22,286 bases of DNA from NCBI GenBank assembly GCA_964575715.1, contig CAZNSG010000056.1:1-22286 (forward strand), written 5' to 3'. Positions 1-7,075 of this stretch are shown here, one piece after another. The position numbers were made by a program, and so were the translations under genes. Within the stretch, counting starts at the first letter, position 1; the number at the start of each line of letters is the position of its first letter. The stretch is from PNAI01 sp964575715. Its GTDB lineage: Bacteria; Pseudomonadota; Alphaproteobacteria; Rhizobiales; Xanthobacteraceae. A model generated the notes under the pieces. The model saw only the letters and a program-made list of their open reading frames with translations. It made no database searches and was not told the origin of the DNA.

Positions 1-15
1 AAGGGGGCACTGATC

Positions 16-1116
16 ATGTCCTGGCAATATGCCGCGCTGCTGCTGCTTGGCGGATCCACGGTGCTGCTGTTTCTTGGCCTGCCGGTAGCTTTGTCGTTCA
101 TCGCAATCAATATCATCGGTGCGTGGCTGTTCCTCGGAGGTGAAGCCGGGCTCGCACAGATTGTGCGCAACAGCGTCGTGTCCGTGATGAACTTCTCTTT
201 GACACCGATCCCGCTTTTCATCCTGATGGGTGAGATTCTCTTCCATACCGGCATTGCGATCAAAGTCATCGATGGGATCGAGCGGCTGATAAAACAAGTT
301 CCGGGCCGGCTCGCGGTCGTGGCCGTGGTCGCCGGCACCGTCTTCTCGGCGATCTCGGGTTCGACCATCGCAACAACGGCCATGCTCGGCTCGCTGATGC
401 TTCCCGTCATGCTGGCGCGTGGCTATCACCCGACAATGGCGACCGGGCCGATCATGGCGATCGGAGCCGTCGATATGCTGATCCCGCCTTCGGCGCTCAC
501 CGTGCTGCTTGGCAGCCTATCGGGGATCTCCATTTCCAAGCTCTTGATCGGCGGTGTTGTGCCCGGCCTGATGCTATCGGTCGCATTCGTCGCCTATATC
601 ATGTTGCGCGCGAAGATTACGCCTTCGCTTGCTCCACCGACGCCGATCGAAACGCGGTCGGGTTGGGAAAACTGGCGCCTGCTTATACTCTACGTGCTAC
701 CGCTGATTACAATCTTCGCAGTGGTAATCGGCGCGATGTCGGGCGGGTTTGCGACGCCGACCGAGTCGGCCGCACTCGGCGCAATCGCCACCATGGCGCT
801 CGCCGGCTTCTACGGCGCACTCAACCTCGATGCCTTGATGAAATCGCTCAAAGGTACGGTCGCAATCACCGGGATGATCCTGTTTATCATCCTCGGCGCC
901 ACCACCTTCTCTCAGATTCTGAGCTTCTCCGGGGCGACCGACGGGTTGGTCTCGGCCAGTTCTCGAATGCCTTCTGTGGAAGGCCATGAGCCTCACAATA
1001 CTGACGCTGATTCAAGTCGCTACGCTTCCACGCCTCATGATGCGCACGCCAGAACGCCTCACCCTGACGCTTCCACGTTCGATGTCCGTTCGCCATCTCA
1101 TCCTCTCCGAATCTGA
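16..1116 (+). pseudogene. dctM: TRAP transporter large permease (DctM family), C-terminally truncated
   Basis: DctM-type permeases form the membrane channel of tripartite ATP-independent periplasmic transporters, which import carboxylates and related solutes with a binding protein and a small DctQ subunit. Residues 1 to about 312 read as a normal DctM, with repeated hydrophobic segments and the motifs PIPLFILMGE, SGSTIATTAMLGS and GFATPTESAALGA. Full-length members are about 425-430 residues. After FSGATDGLV (near base 955) the frame runs into the antisense of an IS66 transposase gene, giving a hydrophilic, His/Ser/Pro-rich tail that is not DctM. The last helices are therefore missing and the protein is probably dead. 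The start has an AAGGGGG ribosome site. A TGA at 11-13 may end an upstream dctQ outside the window. The family call is firm; the substrate is unknown. Confidence 0.85.
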
Positions 1117-1184
1117 AAATTGAGAGTGAGAACAGATCGCGTTCGTAATCATGCGGAACAAGTGTGCGAGGAATGGACGGTTAC
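957..1184 (-). mobile_element. IS66-family left-end remnant with truncated tnpA
   Basis: On the minus strand an ATG at 1096 opens a frame reading MANGHRTWKRQGEAFWRAHH and on to LPQKAFENW, which is the start of the IS66 accessory protein TnpA. About 46 codons remain. The match ends near 957, exactly where dctM homology ends on the other strand. The outer end is probably 1184, where the minus strand begins GTAACCGTCC; IS66 elements usually begin GTAA. That leaves an 88-nt leader before tnpA. TnpB, TnpC and the right end are absent, so this is an immobile scar. The identification is by memory of the family; the terminus is inferred. Confidence 0.75.
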
Positions 1185-1360
1185 AAATTCCCTGTTTCTC
1201 GCCGTTCGACGTCCAAAAAATCCCTGATACGCGTCGAAAAATTCCCTGTTCCATTGCGTAGGGAATTTAGCTGCAAACCATTGAATTTGCCTGCTGATGA
1301 AGCACGAAAATTGCTGCGGAATGCCGAATTTGGAGAAATTCCCTGTATTTTTCCCTGTTA
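1185..1360. repeat. Cluster of CAGGGAATTT-type short repeats
   Basis: The minus-strand word CAGGGAATTT (plus strand AAATTCCCTG), or close variants, occurs near 1185, 1218, 1239, 1336 and 1350, with one opposite-facing copy near 1261. It starts at the base after the inferred IS66 terminus. Minus-strand frames across it give repeated QGIF/NREF-like peptides, which I take as translated repeats rather than a gene. From 1361 to 1564 I see only a short dyad (GGTGGAC-TGC-GTCCACC at 1393-1409) and one copy of a direct repeat. Confidence 0.5.
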
Positions 1361-1401
1361 CTAGGAACTTCGATAGCGGAGACGAGTGCGCGGTGGACTG
1401 C

Positions 1402-1420
1402 GTCCACCACCACGCATTCC
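1402..1420. repeat. 19-bp direct repeat, copy 1 (flanks the antitoxin gene)
   Basis: GTCCACCACCACGCATTCC here matches GTCCGCCACCACGCATTCC at 1974-1992 at 18 of 19 positions in the same orientation. The pair encloses the HigA-like gene. Confidence 0.6.
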
Positions 1421-1564
1421 CGCGCGAACCGAAATTTCCCGTGCTTCGCTGAATACCCGCTGTTTAGCGCGGTTGCATAGGCTGGCTTTCTGGGCTGGCT
1501 TTCTGTTCCGCCATCGCGACGTCCAAAGGTCACTGACGCCATTTACAGCCGCTCAACCCGAGCC

Positions 1565-1945
1565 TCAGGCCGCTTCCTCTCCGCGGGAAGGACGTATCAA
1601 CACTTCGGCTGAGATGCCGAGCGCATCGTGCAGACGGCGTATCATCCCAATCGAAAGGCTGCGTTTGCGGTTGAGCACTTCAGCGACACGGGTGCGCGTC
1701 CCGATCAGCGGTTCGAGGTCCTTGCGGGGCAAACCCTGCTGCTCCATGCGGAACTTGATCGCCTCGATCGGGTCGGGTGGATCCATGGAGTAATGCTCGG
1801 CTACGTAGGCGTCGATCAAAGTCGCCAACACATCCAGCCGATCACCCTCGGGTGTGCCAGACTTCGCGCCCCACAGCTTTTCCGTCTCCTTCAGTGCCAC
1901 CTCGTAATCCTTCTTCTTTCGGATCGGCTTGACCTCATTTTTCAT
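1565..1945 (-). CDS. higA: HigA-type antitoxin / XRE-family transcriptional regulator
   Basis: 126 residues. The N-terminal half (about 10-60) is the helical region typical of COG5499 HigA antitoxins, with KDYEVALKETEKLW and LDVLATLIDAYVAEHY. The C-terminal half is a helix-turn-helix: EAIKFRMEQQGLPRKDLEPL followed by IGTRTRVAEVLNRKRSLS and a third helix ending GISAEVLIRP. In known HigBA pairs HigA binds the HigB mRNase and represses the operon. The start is strongly supported by GGAGG seven bases before ATG. HigB normally lies just upstream, but only a 44-codon unrecognised frame is found there, so this looks like a solitary antitoxin or a repurposed regulator. The gene lies between 19-bp direct repeats. 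Confidence 0.8.
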   Translation of the reverse strand: MKNEVKPIRKKKDYEVALKETEKLWGAKSGTPEGDRLDVLATLIDAYVAEHYSMDPPDPIEAIKFRMEQQGLPRKDLEPLIGTRTRVAEVLNRKRSLSIGMIRRLHDALGISAEVLIRPSRGEEAA

Positions 1946-1973
1946 GTTCCACCTCCGTGACTTCGATATGGTC

Positions 1974-1992
1974 GTCCGCCACCACGCATTCC
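1974..1992. repeat. 19-bp direct repeat, copy 2
   Basis: Second copy of the direct repeat at 1402-1420, with one mismatch. It sits upstream of the antitoxin gene, where a HigB gene would be expected. Confidence 0.6.
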
Positions 1993-1994
1993 TT

Positions 1995-2129
1995 TTAGTT
2001 GTGCGGACAAGTCACATACGCCGTCAACACGACATCGCTCACCTGCTTCACGGCCGCTGCATTATAAGCGCGCAAACAAGCCTGCGGTAGATTGACGATA
2101 TTGCGCTTCCATTCAATGGATTCAACCAT
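1995..2129 (-). CDS. Possible 44-residue protein, unrecognised
   Basis: An ATG at 2129 opens a short frame beginning MVESIEWKRNIVNLP and ending VVLTAYVTCPHN. No family is recognised and it does not resemble HigB. It lies 49 bp upstream of the HigA-like gene on the same strand. It may be a real microprotein, the end of a decayed gene, or chance. Confidence 0.2.
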   Translation of the reverse strand: MVESIEWKRNIVNLPQACLRAYNAAAVKQVSDVVLTAYVTCPHN

Positions 2130-2686
2130 GGGCGCGCTCCCAAGTCCGGATTTGGATTGTGTTTAAGGCGATATTCTGCGACCATGCTTTTGGAAATGTG
2201 GTTCTGCCAAATTCACCATCACCCGCATGGACAAAAGACGGGTGGTGAGATTTTTCGAATTCGACAGAAATGGGTTTTGGTATCTCTTTGCTCAAGTATC
2301 AAAACCTCACAAAAGTTCTGTAACGTCTTATTATTTTGCGAGGCTTGATGATTACCTGTAGATTCGGCGTAGCATCGAACAAACCCAGCCCGACCACATC
2401 GATGATGCGGCAGGCCGATCACTTCAATGGCGGTCGCAAGCGAGCGCGCAACGCAAGCCCAGCGCTGCTGCCGCCCAATGCACTGGACCACCAGATCGAG
2501 AGCGTCGACAATGATATTTTGGATATTTTGCAAGACACTCTCCACCGAGCTCATGCGTTGCCACCGAGCTCATGCGTTGCCGGCGTGAGATCCATGCGCC
2601 AGTCGCCCCGACCGTGCAGCAACGATGCCAGAGTTCAAGCTTTGTCGCAGGCACTTGCCGATCGACTGAAAATGCCGGGATGAGCG
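2130..2686. other. Gene-poor stretch with a 19-bp tandem duplication
   Basis: Overlapping frames exist on both strands (2336-2683 plus, 2219-2554 minus), but neither resembles a known protein or has a convincing ribosome site. I read the stretch as non-coding or decayed. It holds a perfect 19-bp tandem duplication at 2542-2579. Confidence 0.4.
2542..2579. repeat. Perfect 19-bp tandem duplication
   Basis: CCACCGAGCTCATGCGTTG is repeated head to tail (2542-2560 and 2561-2579) with no mismatch. 19 is not a multiple of three, so the duplication would shift any frame crossing it. Confidence 0.9.
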
Positions 2687-2932
2687 ATGATTGAATTTGA
2701 TTACCATGCGCCCGCCGAGTTATTCCCAAGCCGAAGCAAAAAAGGCAATCGTCAGCTGGGTTACAGAAGATTTGCCACTGCCGCTGCCGGAATTCAATTT
2801 GCCATCGAACAAATGCCGGCGGCGCTTTTTTTAGGAGCGATTTTGGAAGTGAATGAACAGCGATTTGGCAGCGATCAAATTCGTAAATTGTATGAGAGTG
2901 ATAGCTATCCGCTTATGCGTCAGAGGACTTAA
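2687..2932 (+). CDS. Small conserved protein, paralogue of the product at 3428
   Basis: 81 residues, soluble, no signal peptide. It shares with the product at 3428 the order YRRF - AIxFAIE - P - LGAxLEVxxxRFG - IRxLYxSxxYPLxRR, so the two are paralogues. I know this type only as a short uncharacterised protein of Bradyrhizobium-like genomes; no function can be given. The start is the first ATG of the frame, with GGGA nine bases upstream. The stop codon lies inside a 14-bp tandem duplication (2927-2954), which could have trimmed the original C-terminus. Confidence 0.65.
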   Translation: MIEFDYHAPAELFPSRSKKGNRQLGYRRFATAAAGIQFAIEQMPAALFLGAILEVNEQRFGSDQIRKLYESDSYPLMRQRT

Positions 2933-2954
2933 AAAACTGGACTTAAAAAACTGA
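2927..2954. repeat. 14-bp tandem duplication over a stop codon
   Basis: ACTTAAAAAACTGG (2927-2940) is followed directly by ACTTAAAAAACTGA. The TAA at 2930-2932 in the first unit ends the preceding gene. From here to 3306 nothing coding is convincing. A minus-strand frame starting at 3085 (MVILSNDETGVGKII) has a Walker-like start but no further support. Confidence 0.7.
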
Positions 2955-3306
2955 TTGAAAGAGTTAGTCTTAACTCGCAAGCTTGCGCGCAAGCGCGCCA
3001 CAATCGGCCGTCGGAGCCCGATCTGTTGCGTTAATAATTTGATAATTTTGCCCACGCCAGTCTCATCGTTCGACAGAATAACCATGGCCGGTGCTCGTAT
3101 CTTGAAATAAGTCTGCCGGAATGACTTGTATTCCTGCGCTTCGATCTTAAATTGAGTTCATCGTTTGAATGATGAACATTCAAGGGATATTTCATCTATA
3201 TTCACACTTCTCCACTGCGGGAAGTCCAGCAGAGCGCGTGGCCACAGTCCAAATCCCACGCGGGATGGAGAGTATCCCTCCGCGCTCGGTAATAGGAAAA
3301 CGCAAG

Positions 3307-3396
3307 ATGTGGATTTCGATTTTCGCCCTCGCCGCTCTAACCGCCGTTTGCCTGGGAATTGCAGCCTTCTTGTTGCAACCGGCTGAGGTAATCTGA
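3307..3396 (+). CDS. Putative 29-residue single-pass membrane microprotein
   Basis: ATG at 3307 opens MWISIFALAALTAVCLGI and continues hydrophobic almost to the stop, so nearly the whole peptide is one transmembrane helix. AGGA stands eight bases before the start. The gene ends 31 bp before the next one at 3428 and may be co-transcribed with it. A longer frame from 3169 exists, but its extra N-terminus looks random. Function unknown. Confidence 0.4.
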   Translation: MWISIFALAALTAVCLGIAAFLLQPAEVI

Positions 3397-3427
3397 ACTT
3401 GTAGCGATTAAAAAACGAAGGCTCGAA

Positions 3428-3730
3428 ATGTCCGTGATCGATGTAAGTGGCGAAACCACGTTTGACTACAATATTGAAGCCGAGCTGTTTGACTACGGCG
3501 CCGAAGCGGAGCTGTCTCCTGCGAGGAAGCGCAAGTCCCGGCGTCAGGTCATACGGTACCGAAGGTTTGTCCGTGCCGCGGATGCCATCCGTTTCGCCAT
3601 CGAGGAGTTGCCGCTGGAGTTGTTGGCGGGCGCTTACCTGGAAGTCGATGCGGAGAGGTTTGGCGGCCGCGCCATACGCGGGCTGTATGACAGTCTCGAA
3701 TATCCACTCATCCGCCGCGCCGCGGCCTAG
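3428..3730 (+). CDS. Small conserved protein, paralogue of the product at 2687
   Basis: 100 residues. The N-terminal 25 residues are acidic (two DY-containing repeats, FDYNIEAELFDYGAEAEL) and a basic patch KRKSRRQ follows. The conserved core of the 2687 paralogue follows from about residue 43: YRRFVRAADAIRFAIEELP, LLAGAYLEVDAERFGG, IRGLYDSLEYPLIRR. The partial repetition FDYNIEAEL / FDYGAEAEL suggests an internal duplication. GAAGG seven bases before ATG supports the start. The next gene begins six bases after this stop, so they are probably translationally coupled. Function unknown. Confidence 0.7.
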   Translation: MSVIDVSGETTFDYNIEAELFDYGAEAELSPARKRKSRRQVIRYRRFVRAADAIRFAIEELPLELLAGAYLEVDAERFGGRAIRGLYDSLEYPLIRRAAA

Positions 3731-3735
3731 CGCCA

Positions 3736-4041
3736 ATGAACACGCGCACGCTAAGAAAAAACGTCGTCTTCAGCAGACCCTTCCTGCTGAAGGGTGTCGA
3801 CCGAGTTTTGCCGCCCGGAGACTATCAGATCGTGACCGACGAAGAGCTTATCGAGGGCTTGTCGTTCCCGGTCTATCGCCGCGTCTCGACCATGATCTTC
3901 GTGCCGGCGCAATCGCATCATACTTCCTCAGTTGAGATGGTAACCATCGATCCGCGTGATCTTGAGGCAGCACAGGAGCGGGACCGGCCGACGCTTCATA
4001 TGCCTTCGGCGGGAACGATTCAGCCCAGCGGGGGGCCCTGA
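3736..4041 (+). CDS. Conserved hypothetical protein
   Basis: 101 residues, soluble, no signal peptide. The segment FLLKGVDRVLPPGDYQIVTD reads like a beta-rich fold with a GDY turn; a conserved EELIEGLSFPVYRRVSTMI and VPAQSHHTSSVEMVTIDPRDL follow. I recognise it as a recurring uncharacterised protein of Bradyrhizobiaceae, usually among similar small genes. It has almost no ribosome site of its own and starts six bases after the previous stop, which argues for coupling to the gene at 3428. Function unknown. Confidence 0.7.
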   Translation: MNTRTLRKNVVFSRPFLLKGVDRVLPPGDYQIVTDEELIEGLSFPVYRRVSTMIFVPAQSHHTSSVEMVTIDPRDLEAAQERDRPTLHMPSAGTIQPSGGP

Positions 4042-4079
4042 ACAACATCGAAATCGGGGCCGAGCAAGGGTGCACAGTC

Positions 4080-4376
4080 ATGACGGACAGCACGATAGAT
4101 CTGGATCACCATCGCGGAATGGCGGCGCAAAAGGCCACCGAGCTTCGCCGGCTGCTGGCGGAAGTGGCAGCCAATGAAAGCGAATTACGCCTTCGTCAGG
4201 ACGAACTGGAATCTCACCTGATAGCGGCACCGGCGGAAAATTGGCACGAAGTTGCCGAGAAGGCGCGCTATCTTCTTAACCTCTTTGCCGCTACGCTGGC
4301 CGTGCATGATACCCGGAGGCAGAAGTTGATTGCTGCCGTGCTCGCCGACTTCGAGCGGCTCTCCGGCGAAACTTAG
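4080..4376 (+). CDS. Conserved hypothetical helical protein
   Basis: 98 residues, predicted almost wholly alpha-helical. KATELRRLLAEVAANESELR and the charged stretch after it could form a short coiled coil, and KARYLLNLFAATLAVHDTRR and a closing LIAAVLADFERL helix follow. AAGGG lies about ten bases before ATG. It follows the gene at 3736 by 38 bp on the same strand. It resembles uncharacterised small proteins of Bradyrhizobium-type genomes. Function unknown. Confidence 0.65.
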   Translation: MTDSTIDLDHHRGMAAQKATELRRLLAEVAANESELRLRQDELESHLIAAPAENWHEVAEKARYLLNLFAATLAVHDTRRQKLIAAVLADFERLSGET

Positions 4377-4428
4377 CAGATATCAAAATATCGATTGCGT
4401 CACGCGAGCGGAATCGCAAGAGGACGAT

Positions 4429-4581
4429 GTGGCAAAGGGACAGCTAAATGGCAACCGCGAGAAAAAGCAGCCAAAGGCTGGCGGGAATAAGATAAAGACC
4501 GATCCGCCGACCTTGCCATATGCATTGGCCTGGTTCCCGGAAAAACTTACACCAGGCTTCGTAGGAAGGAATACGCCATGA
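4429..4581 (+). CDS. Small Lys-rich conserved protein with GTG start
   Basis: 50 residues starting at GTG: (M)AKGQLNGNREKKQPKAGG, then a Pro-containing C-terminal half. The AKGQxxxNREKKxPK head is one I recall from short Lys-rich proteins of alphaproteobacteria with no assigned function. AGAGGA is five bases upstream, which favours GTG over the longer frame from 4330 that overlaps the previous gene. The stop TGA overlaps the next ATG (ATGA at 4578), indicating translational coupling with the DUF1488 gene. Confidence 0.55.
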   Translation: MAKGQLNGNREKKQPKAGGNKIKTDPPTLPYALAWFPEKLTPGFVGRNTP

Positions 4582-4901
4582 TACACGAGCAGCAGAACAT
4601 GCGAACAAACTGGCGGCTCAGAAACGATGTACGGAATATGGCGCTGAGTTTTCCGAACCAAAGCCGATCTTACGATGCAACGCGGCACGCTGTCCGGTTT
4701 TGGGGGCACGACAGCGCGATGGAGACGTCGTTCTTCATGACTGAAGATGCCTTGAAGCGGCTCCATCCTGGCATGCAGCTTGATGAGGTTGGACTGCTCG
4801 GTGCCTTTGATGCGAATCGCGACTTGATCTACGCGGTCGCAGCCAAGGTTTATGCGCGCGGCCGCAAGGGCTCGTACGATCTGGTCAGTACCGACTTTTG
4901 A
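4578..4901 (+). CDS. DUF1488 family protein
   Basis: 107 residues. From residue 21 the sequence is a typical DUF1488 protein: MALSFPNQSRSYD, the conserved HAVRFWGHDSAMETSFFM, then EDALKRL, LLGAFDANRDLIYAVAAKVY and the closing ARGRKGSYDLVSTDF. The family is small, cytoplasmic and of unknown role. Two starts are possible: 4578, which overlaps the previous stop as ATGA, and the internal ATG at 4638, where family homology begins. I keep 4578 because of the coupling signature. Confidence 0.75.
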   Translation: MIHEQQNMRTNWRLRNDVRNMALSFPNQSRSYDATRHAVRFWGHDSAMETSFFMTEDALKRLHPGMQLDEVGLLGAFDANRDLIYAVAAKVYARGRKGSYDLVSTDF

Positions 4902-4947
4902 AATGCGTGGACTGCAACTTTATTCCAACCCGCATAAATTTTGACTC

Positions 4948-4990
4948 GTCATTCCGGCTCTCGCCGCAAATGCGGCTCGGCTGGAATGAC
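4948..4990. repeat. REP-like hairpin (GTCATTCC...GGAATGAC)
   Basis: Outer arms GTCATTCC / GGAATGAC (8 bp) enclose a second stem GCCGCA-AA-TGCGGC. It stands 47 bp downstream of the DUF1488 stop and could serve as a transcription end, though no T-run follows. Confidence 0.6.
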
Positions 4991-5101
4991 CAATTGTGAG
5001 AGTTGGTAATATTCGGGGTGATGCCTAAAGTAAATCCAGCAAAGCTTGCGGACGCCAGCCACTGAGGTAGTGGCATGCGAACTTAAAAGAAACTCGTAAA
5101 G

Positions 5102-5359
5102 TTGAAGGCCCAGAGAAACGTGAGAAAAAGAACGACTGCAAAGAAACCGAATGCATGCAGTCCAAATGGACCGATCAGAAACCTAGAAATAGCTGCCTGT
5201 GCCATAGTTCACGTGCGCCATGAATGGTTCAAAAGGATACTTGGGACATTCACACTCGCAGATTACATCCATGACCACAACCTAATTCGGCATCTCTTGG
5301 GCGACGTGCTCGTGGACCGCGATTCATCGATAACGCGGCCGAACAGCTTCGCCGCATGA
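5102..5359 (+). CDS. Doubtful 85-residue hypothetical protein
   Basis: A TTG-initiated frame with a basic N-terminus (RNVRKRTTAKKP) and a middle part HVRHEWFKRILGTFTLADYI. No family is recognised and no clear ribosome site precedes it. It could be chance. Otherwise 4991-5389 holds nothing I can support. Confidence 0.2.
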   Translation: MKAQRNVRKRTTAKKPNACSPNGPIRNLEIAACAIVHVRHEWFKRILGTFTLADYIHDHNLIRHLLGDVLVDRDSSITRPNSFAA

Positions 5360-5389
5360 GGCTACAGATCTAAGCCGCGGCTCGATTGA

Positions 5390-5698
5390 TCACGGTTTTC
5401 GTCGGGCAGGCTCGTAAAGCGTAACGAGGAAGGCGATCCATGCGTAGTCATTTTCCTCGATATTGCCAAGCGCGATGGCCCTGGCGCGCGATGCCCGCCA
5501 TTTGATGTCCTCGCCCGGGAGCGCATGGCGGACCGCAACGTCGGCCGTGCCATCCCACAGGGGAATGCCATCGGTCGCCAGCACCATGAGATCGTCGCGA
5601 AAAAGACGATCGCACACGACACGTTCGGCCTCTAGGCTGCTTTCGGCATGAAAGGCGGCGATGCCCCTGCCTTTCACCTCGGCGACGTAAACTGTCAT
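5390..5698 (-). CDS. Conserved hypothetical protein
   Basis: 102 residues, soluble. The opening MTVYVAEVKGRGIAAFHAES with EAERVVCDRLFRDDLMVLAT suggests an alternating beta-alpha fold; IPLWDG and the C-terminal IKWRASRARAIALGNIEEND follow, then AWIAFLVTLYEP. I recognise the type as an uncharacterised protein common in Bradyrhizobium-like genomes. The ribosome site is weak (AGG about 12 bases upstream). It stands alone on the minus strand. Confidence 0.65.
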   Translation of the reverse strand: MTVYVAEVKGRGIAAFHAESSLEAERVVCDRLFRDDLMVLATDGIPLWDGTADVAVRHALPGEDIKWRASRARAIALGNIEENDYAWIAFLVTLYEPARRKP

Positions 5699-6154
5699 GA
5701 GCTTTAGGACCTGCCGCGGCTGAACGCATTCATAATGGGCTGGTAGGAATCGTTCGCGTCATCAACGCAAAGGCGCGACGCTCTCGCAAATCACCGGCGA
5801 CTTCGAGATCGCACCGCTAAGCAAGCAGCCAATATGCGCCTTGGAGATTCCCTTGGCGAGTCTTATGTTTTTTGCCTGCCCAGGACTCATGAGCAGCCGG
5901 CGACAATGGCATTAATGACGGGTGAAGCGGGGAGGGACCTTGAAACGAACACTTTTAAGCCCCATATCGATATAAATCGGATAAGGTTCAAACGGGCCGC
6001 GTGTACAGAAGCCCGTCTAACGGTTTCTGGCTCGCTCTTCACACTTTCGCTGACAGCCCAGATCGCGTGGAATGTCTTGCATCGACAGTAACATGGCATC
6101 GCGTGCTCATTCGTGCAGCGACCTGGCATTTGCGCATCACAGAAAGATTGTTCA
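5699..6154. other. Stretch without a supported gene
   Basis: Frames at 5834-6091 (plus) and 5887-6129 (minus) overlap each other and match nothing I know. I read this as decayed or non-coding sequence next to the helicase stump. Confidence 0.35.
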
Positions 6155-6275
6155 TTGACCGCGTTTCAAGATTTCGGTCTCGCCGCACAGATCACGCACT
6201 CGCTTGCCGAAGAGAATTATATCACTCCGGCACCAATTCAGGCGCGGACAATTCCGGTCGCGTTGTCGCACCGCG
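6155..6275 (+). pseudogene. rhlE: N-terminal stump of an RhlE-type DEAD-box RNA helicase
   Basis: From TTG at 6155 the frame reads LTAFQDFGLAAQITHSLAEE then NYITPAPIQARTIPVALS. This is the start of RhlE-like helicases: the upstream aromatic residue, the Q motif with its invariant PxPIQ, and the beginning of the segment before motif I. Homology stops after about 40 codons at SHRAE. No Walker A, DEAD box or helicase C domain is present in any frame nearby, where a full protein would need roughly 400 or more residues. The frame closes at 6340 through unrelated sequence. Most of the gene is therefore deleted. Confidence 0.7.
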
Positions 6276-6357
6276 CTGAACGAATGAATCCAGCGTCGCT
6301 GACATTTGAATCATGTCGGCGTCGGCTCAGGCGACTCTAGCCGCAAAGGGGCAATCT

Positions 6358-6582
6358 ATGCGTATATTCATATTCAAATCCGAGACGCGAAGAGAATTGC
6401 GTGCCTTCGCCGGCGACCCCGGCGGGAGCAAACTCCCGCGGCAGCATGGTCCTTGGACCGCAACCGGCATTGTAGCTACTGAAAGGCCTCCCCCATTCAA
6501 TTTCTCACGCAAGGCGATTGAAAGTGCGATCGATGCGGTGGGATTTCAGCTTTGGCGGCCAAGTAATAAGTCGGAAGCATAA
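6358..6582 (+). CDS. Conserved small hypothetical protein
   Basis: 74 residues from ATG 6358, where family-like sequence begins (a longer frame from 6313 adds only unlikely residues). It reads MRIFIFKSETRRELRAFAGD, then LPRQHGPWTATGIVA, PPPFNFSRKAIESAID and GFQLWR. I know this as a frequently recurring, uncharacterised short protein in Bradyrhizobium and relatives. No signal peptide or membrane segment. Confidence 0.7.
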   Translation: MRIFIFKSETRRELRAFAGDPGGSKLPRQHGPWTATGIVATERPPPFNFSRKAIESAIDAVGFQLWRPSNKSEA

Positions 6583-6626
6583 TTCTGATACGTCTCTGGA
6601 GCATGCTGCAAAAGCCAGCCCGCGGA

Positions 6627-6868
6627 CATAGCCGTACGAAGGACGGCGTCGCGGAGCCTGTCCATAGCCCGTCGAAGACGGGCGTGAACGCCCTAATTGG
6701 GCTTGCCCCTCGGGTCTTGCCTTCGGCAAGCCCAAGGGTGAACTCCGGCAAGACCCGAGGGCTCGCCTATGATACCGGAAGTCGGGTTTACCCGACTTCC
6801 GGCGTACTATGCTTCGGAACTCGGGCAAGCCCGAGTTCCGCGTGGTGGGAACCGGTTTCCTGCCTTCG
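6627..6868. repeat. Family A modular palindrome block, copy A1
   Basis: A chain of hairpins: GCCCGTC-GAA-GACGGGC, GGGC-GTGAAC-GCCC sharing four bases with it, CTTGCCTTCGGCAAG, GGAAGTCGGGTTTACCCGAC with the closing TTCC, and AACTCGGGCAAGCCCGAGTT. Bases 6641-6707 are identical to 8598-8664. The whole 6583-7075 interval contains no gene I can support. Confidence 0.8.
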
Positions 6869-6983
6869 CCAACCGCCTTCGTCCGAAGGCGGACTTCGGC
6901 GGTCAAGCGCCCGTTCACGCCTCGGCGAAGCCAGGGTCGGATGGCGAAGTGAGGTTGGAAAATCTCATGCGCAATGAATAGCT

Positions 6984-7024
6984 AGCGCCCGGCTTTGATT
7001 CCATCAAAACCGATAAGGCTCTAG
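6984..7024. repeat. GATTCCATCAAAACC dispersed motif, copy 1
   Basis: The core GATTCCATCAAAACC (6997-7011) lies inside AGCGCCCGGCTTTGATT...AAGGCTCTAG. The same arrangement is found at 8741-8783, and a core with one mismatch at 10141-10155. All three lie downstream of palindromic repeats. Confidence 0.65.
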
Positions 7025-7075
7025 GACATGCAAATCGTTGTATCGTTTTTGAAAACGTCCAAGGAGAGATAAAAG

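Noticed and set aside
2219..2683. Long overlapping frames on both strands as possible genes
   Set aside because: No family resemblance, no good ribosome site, and a frame-shifting 19-bp duplication runs through both.
2831..3085. Minus-strand frame starting MVILSNDETGVGKII as a possible ParA-like ATPase fragment
   Set aside because: Only one weak Walker-like stretch; the rest is antisense to the gene at 2687 and has no ATPase motif.
3158..3736. 192-residue minus-strand frame
   Set aside because: It is antisense to the better supported plus-strand genes at 3307 and 3428.
6603..6977. 124-residue plus-strand frame in the palindrome block
   Set aside because: It is a translation of repeat A1; a comparable frame over A2 runs on the opposite strand.
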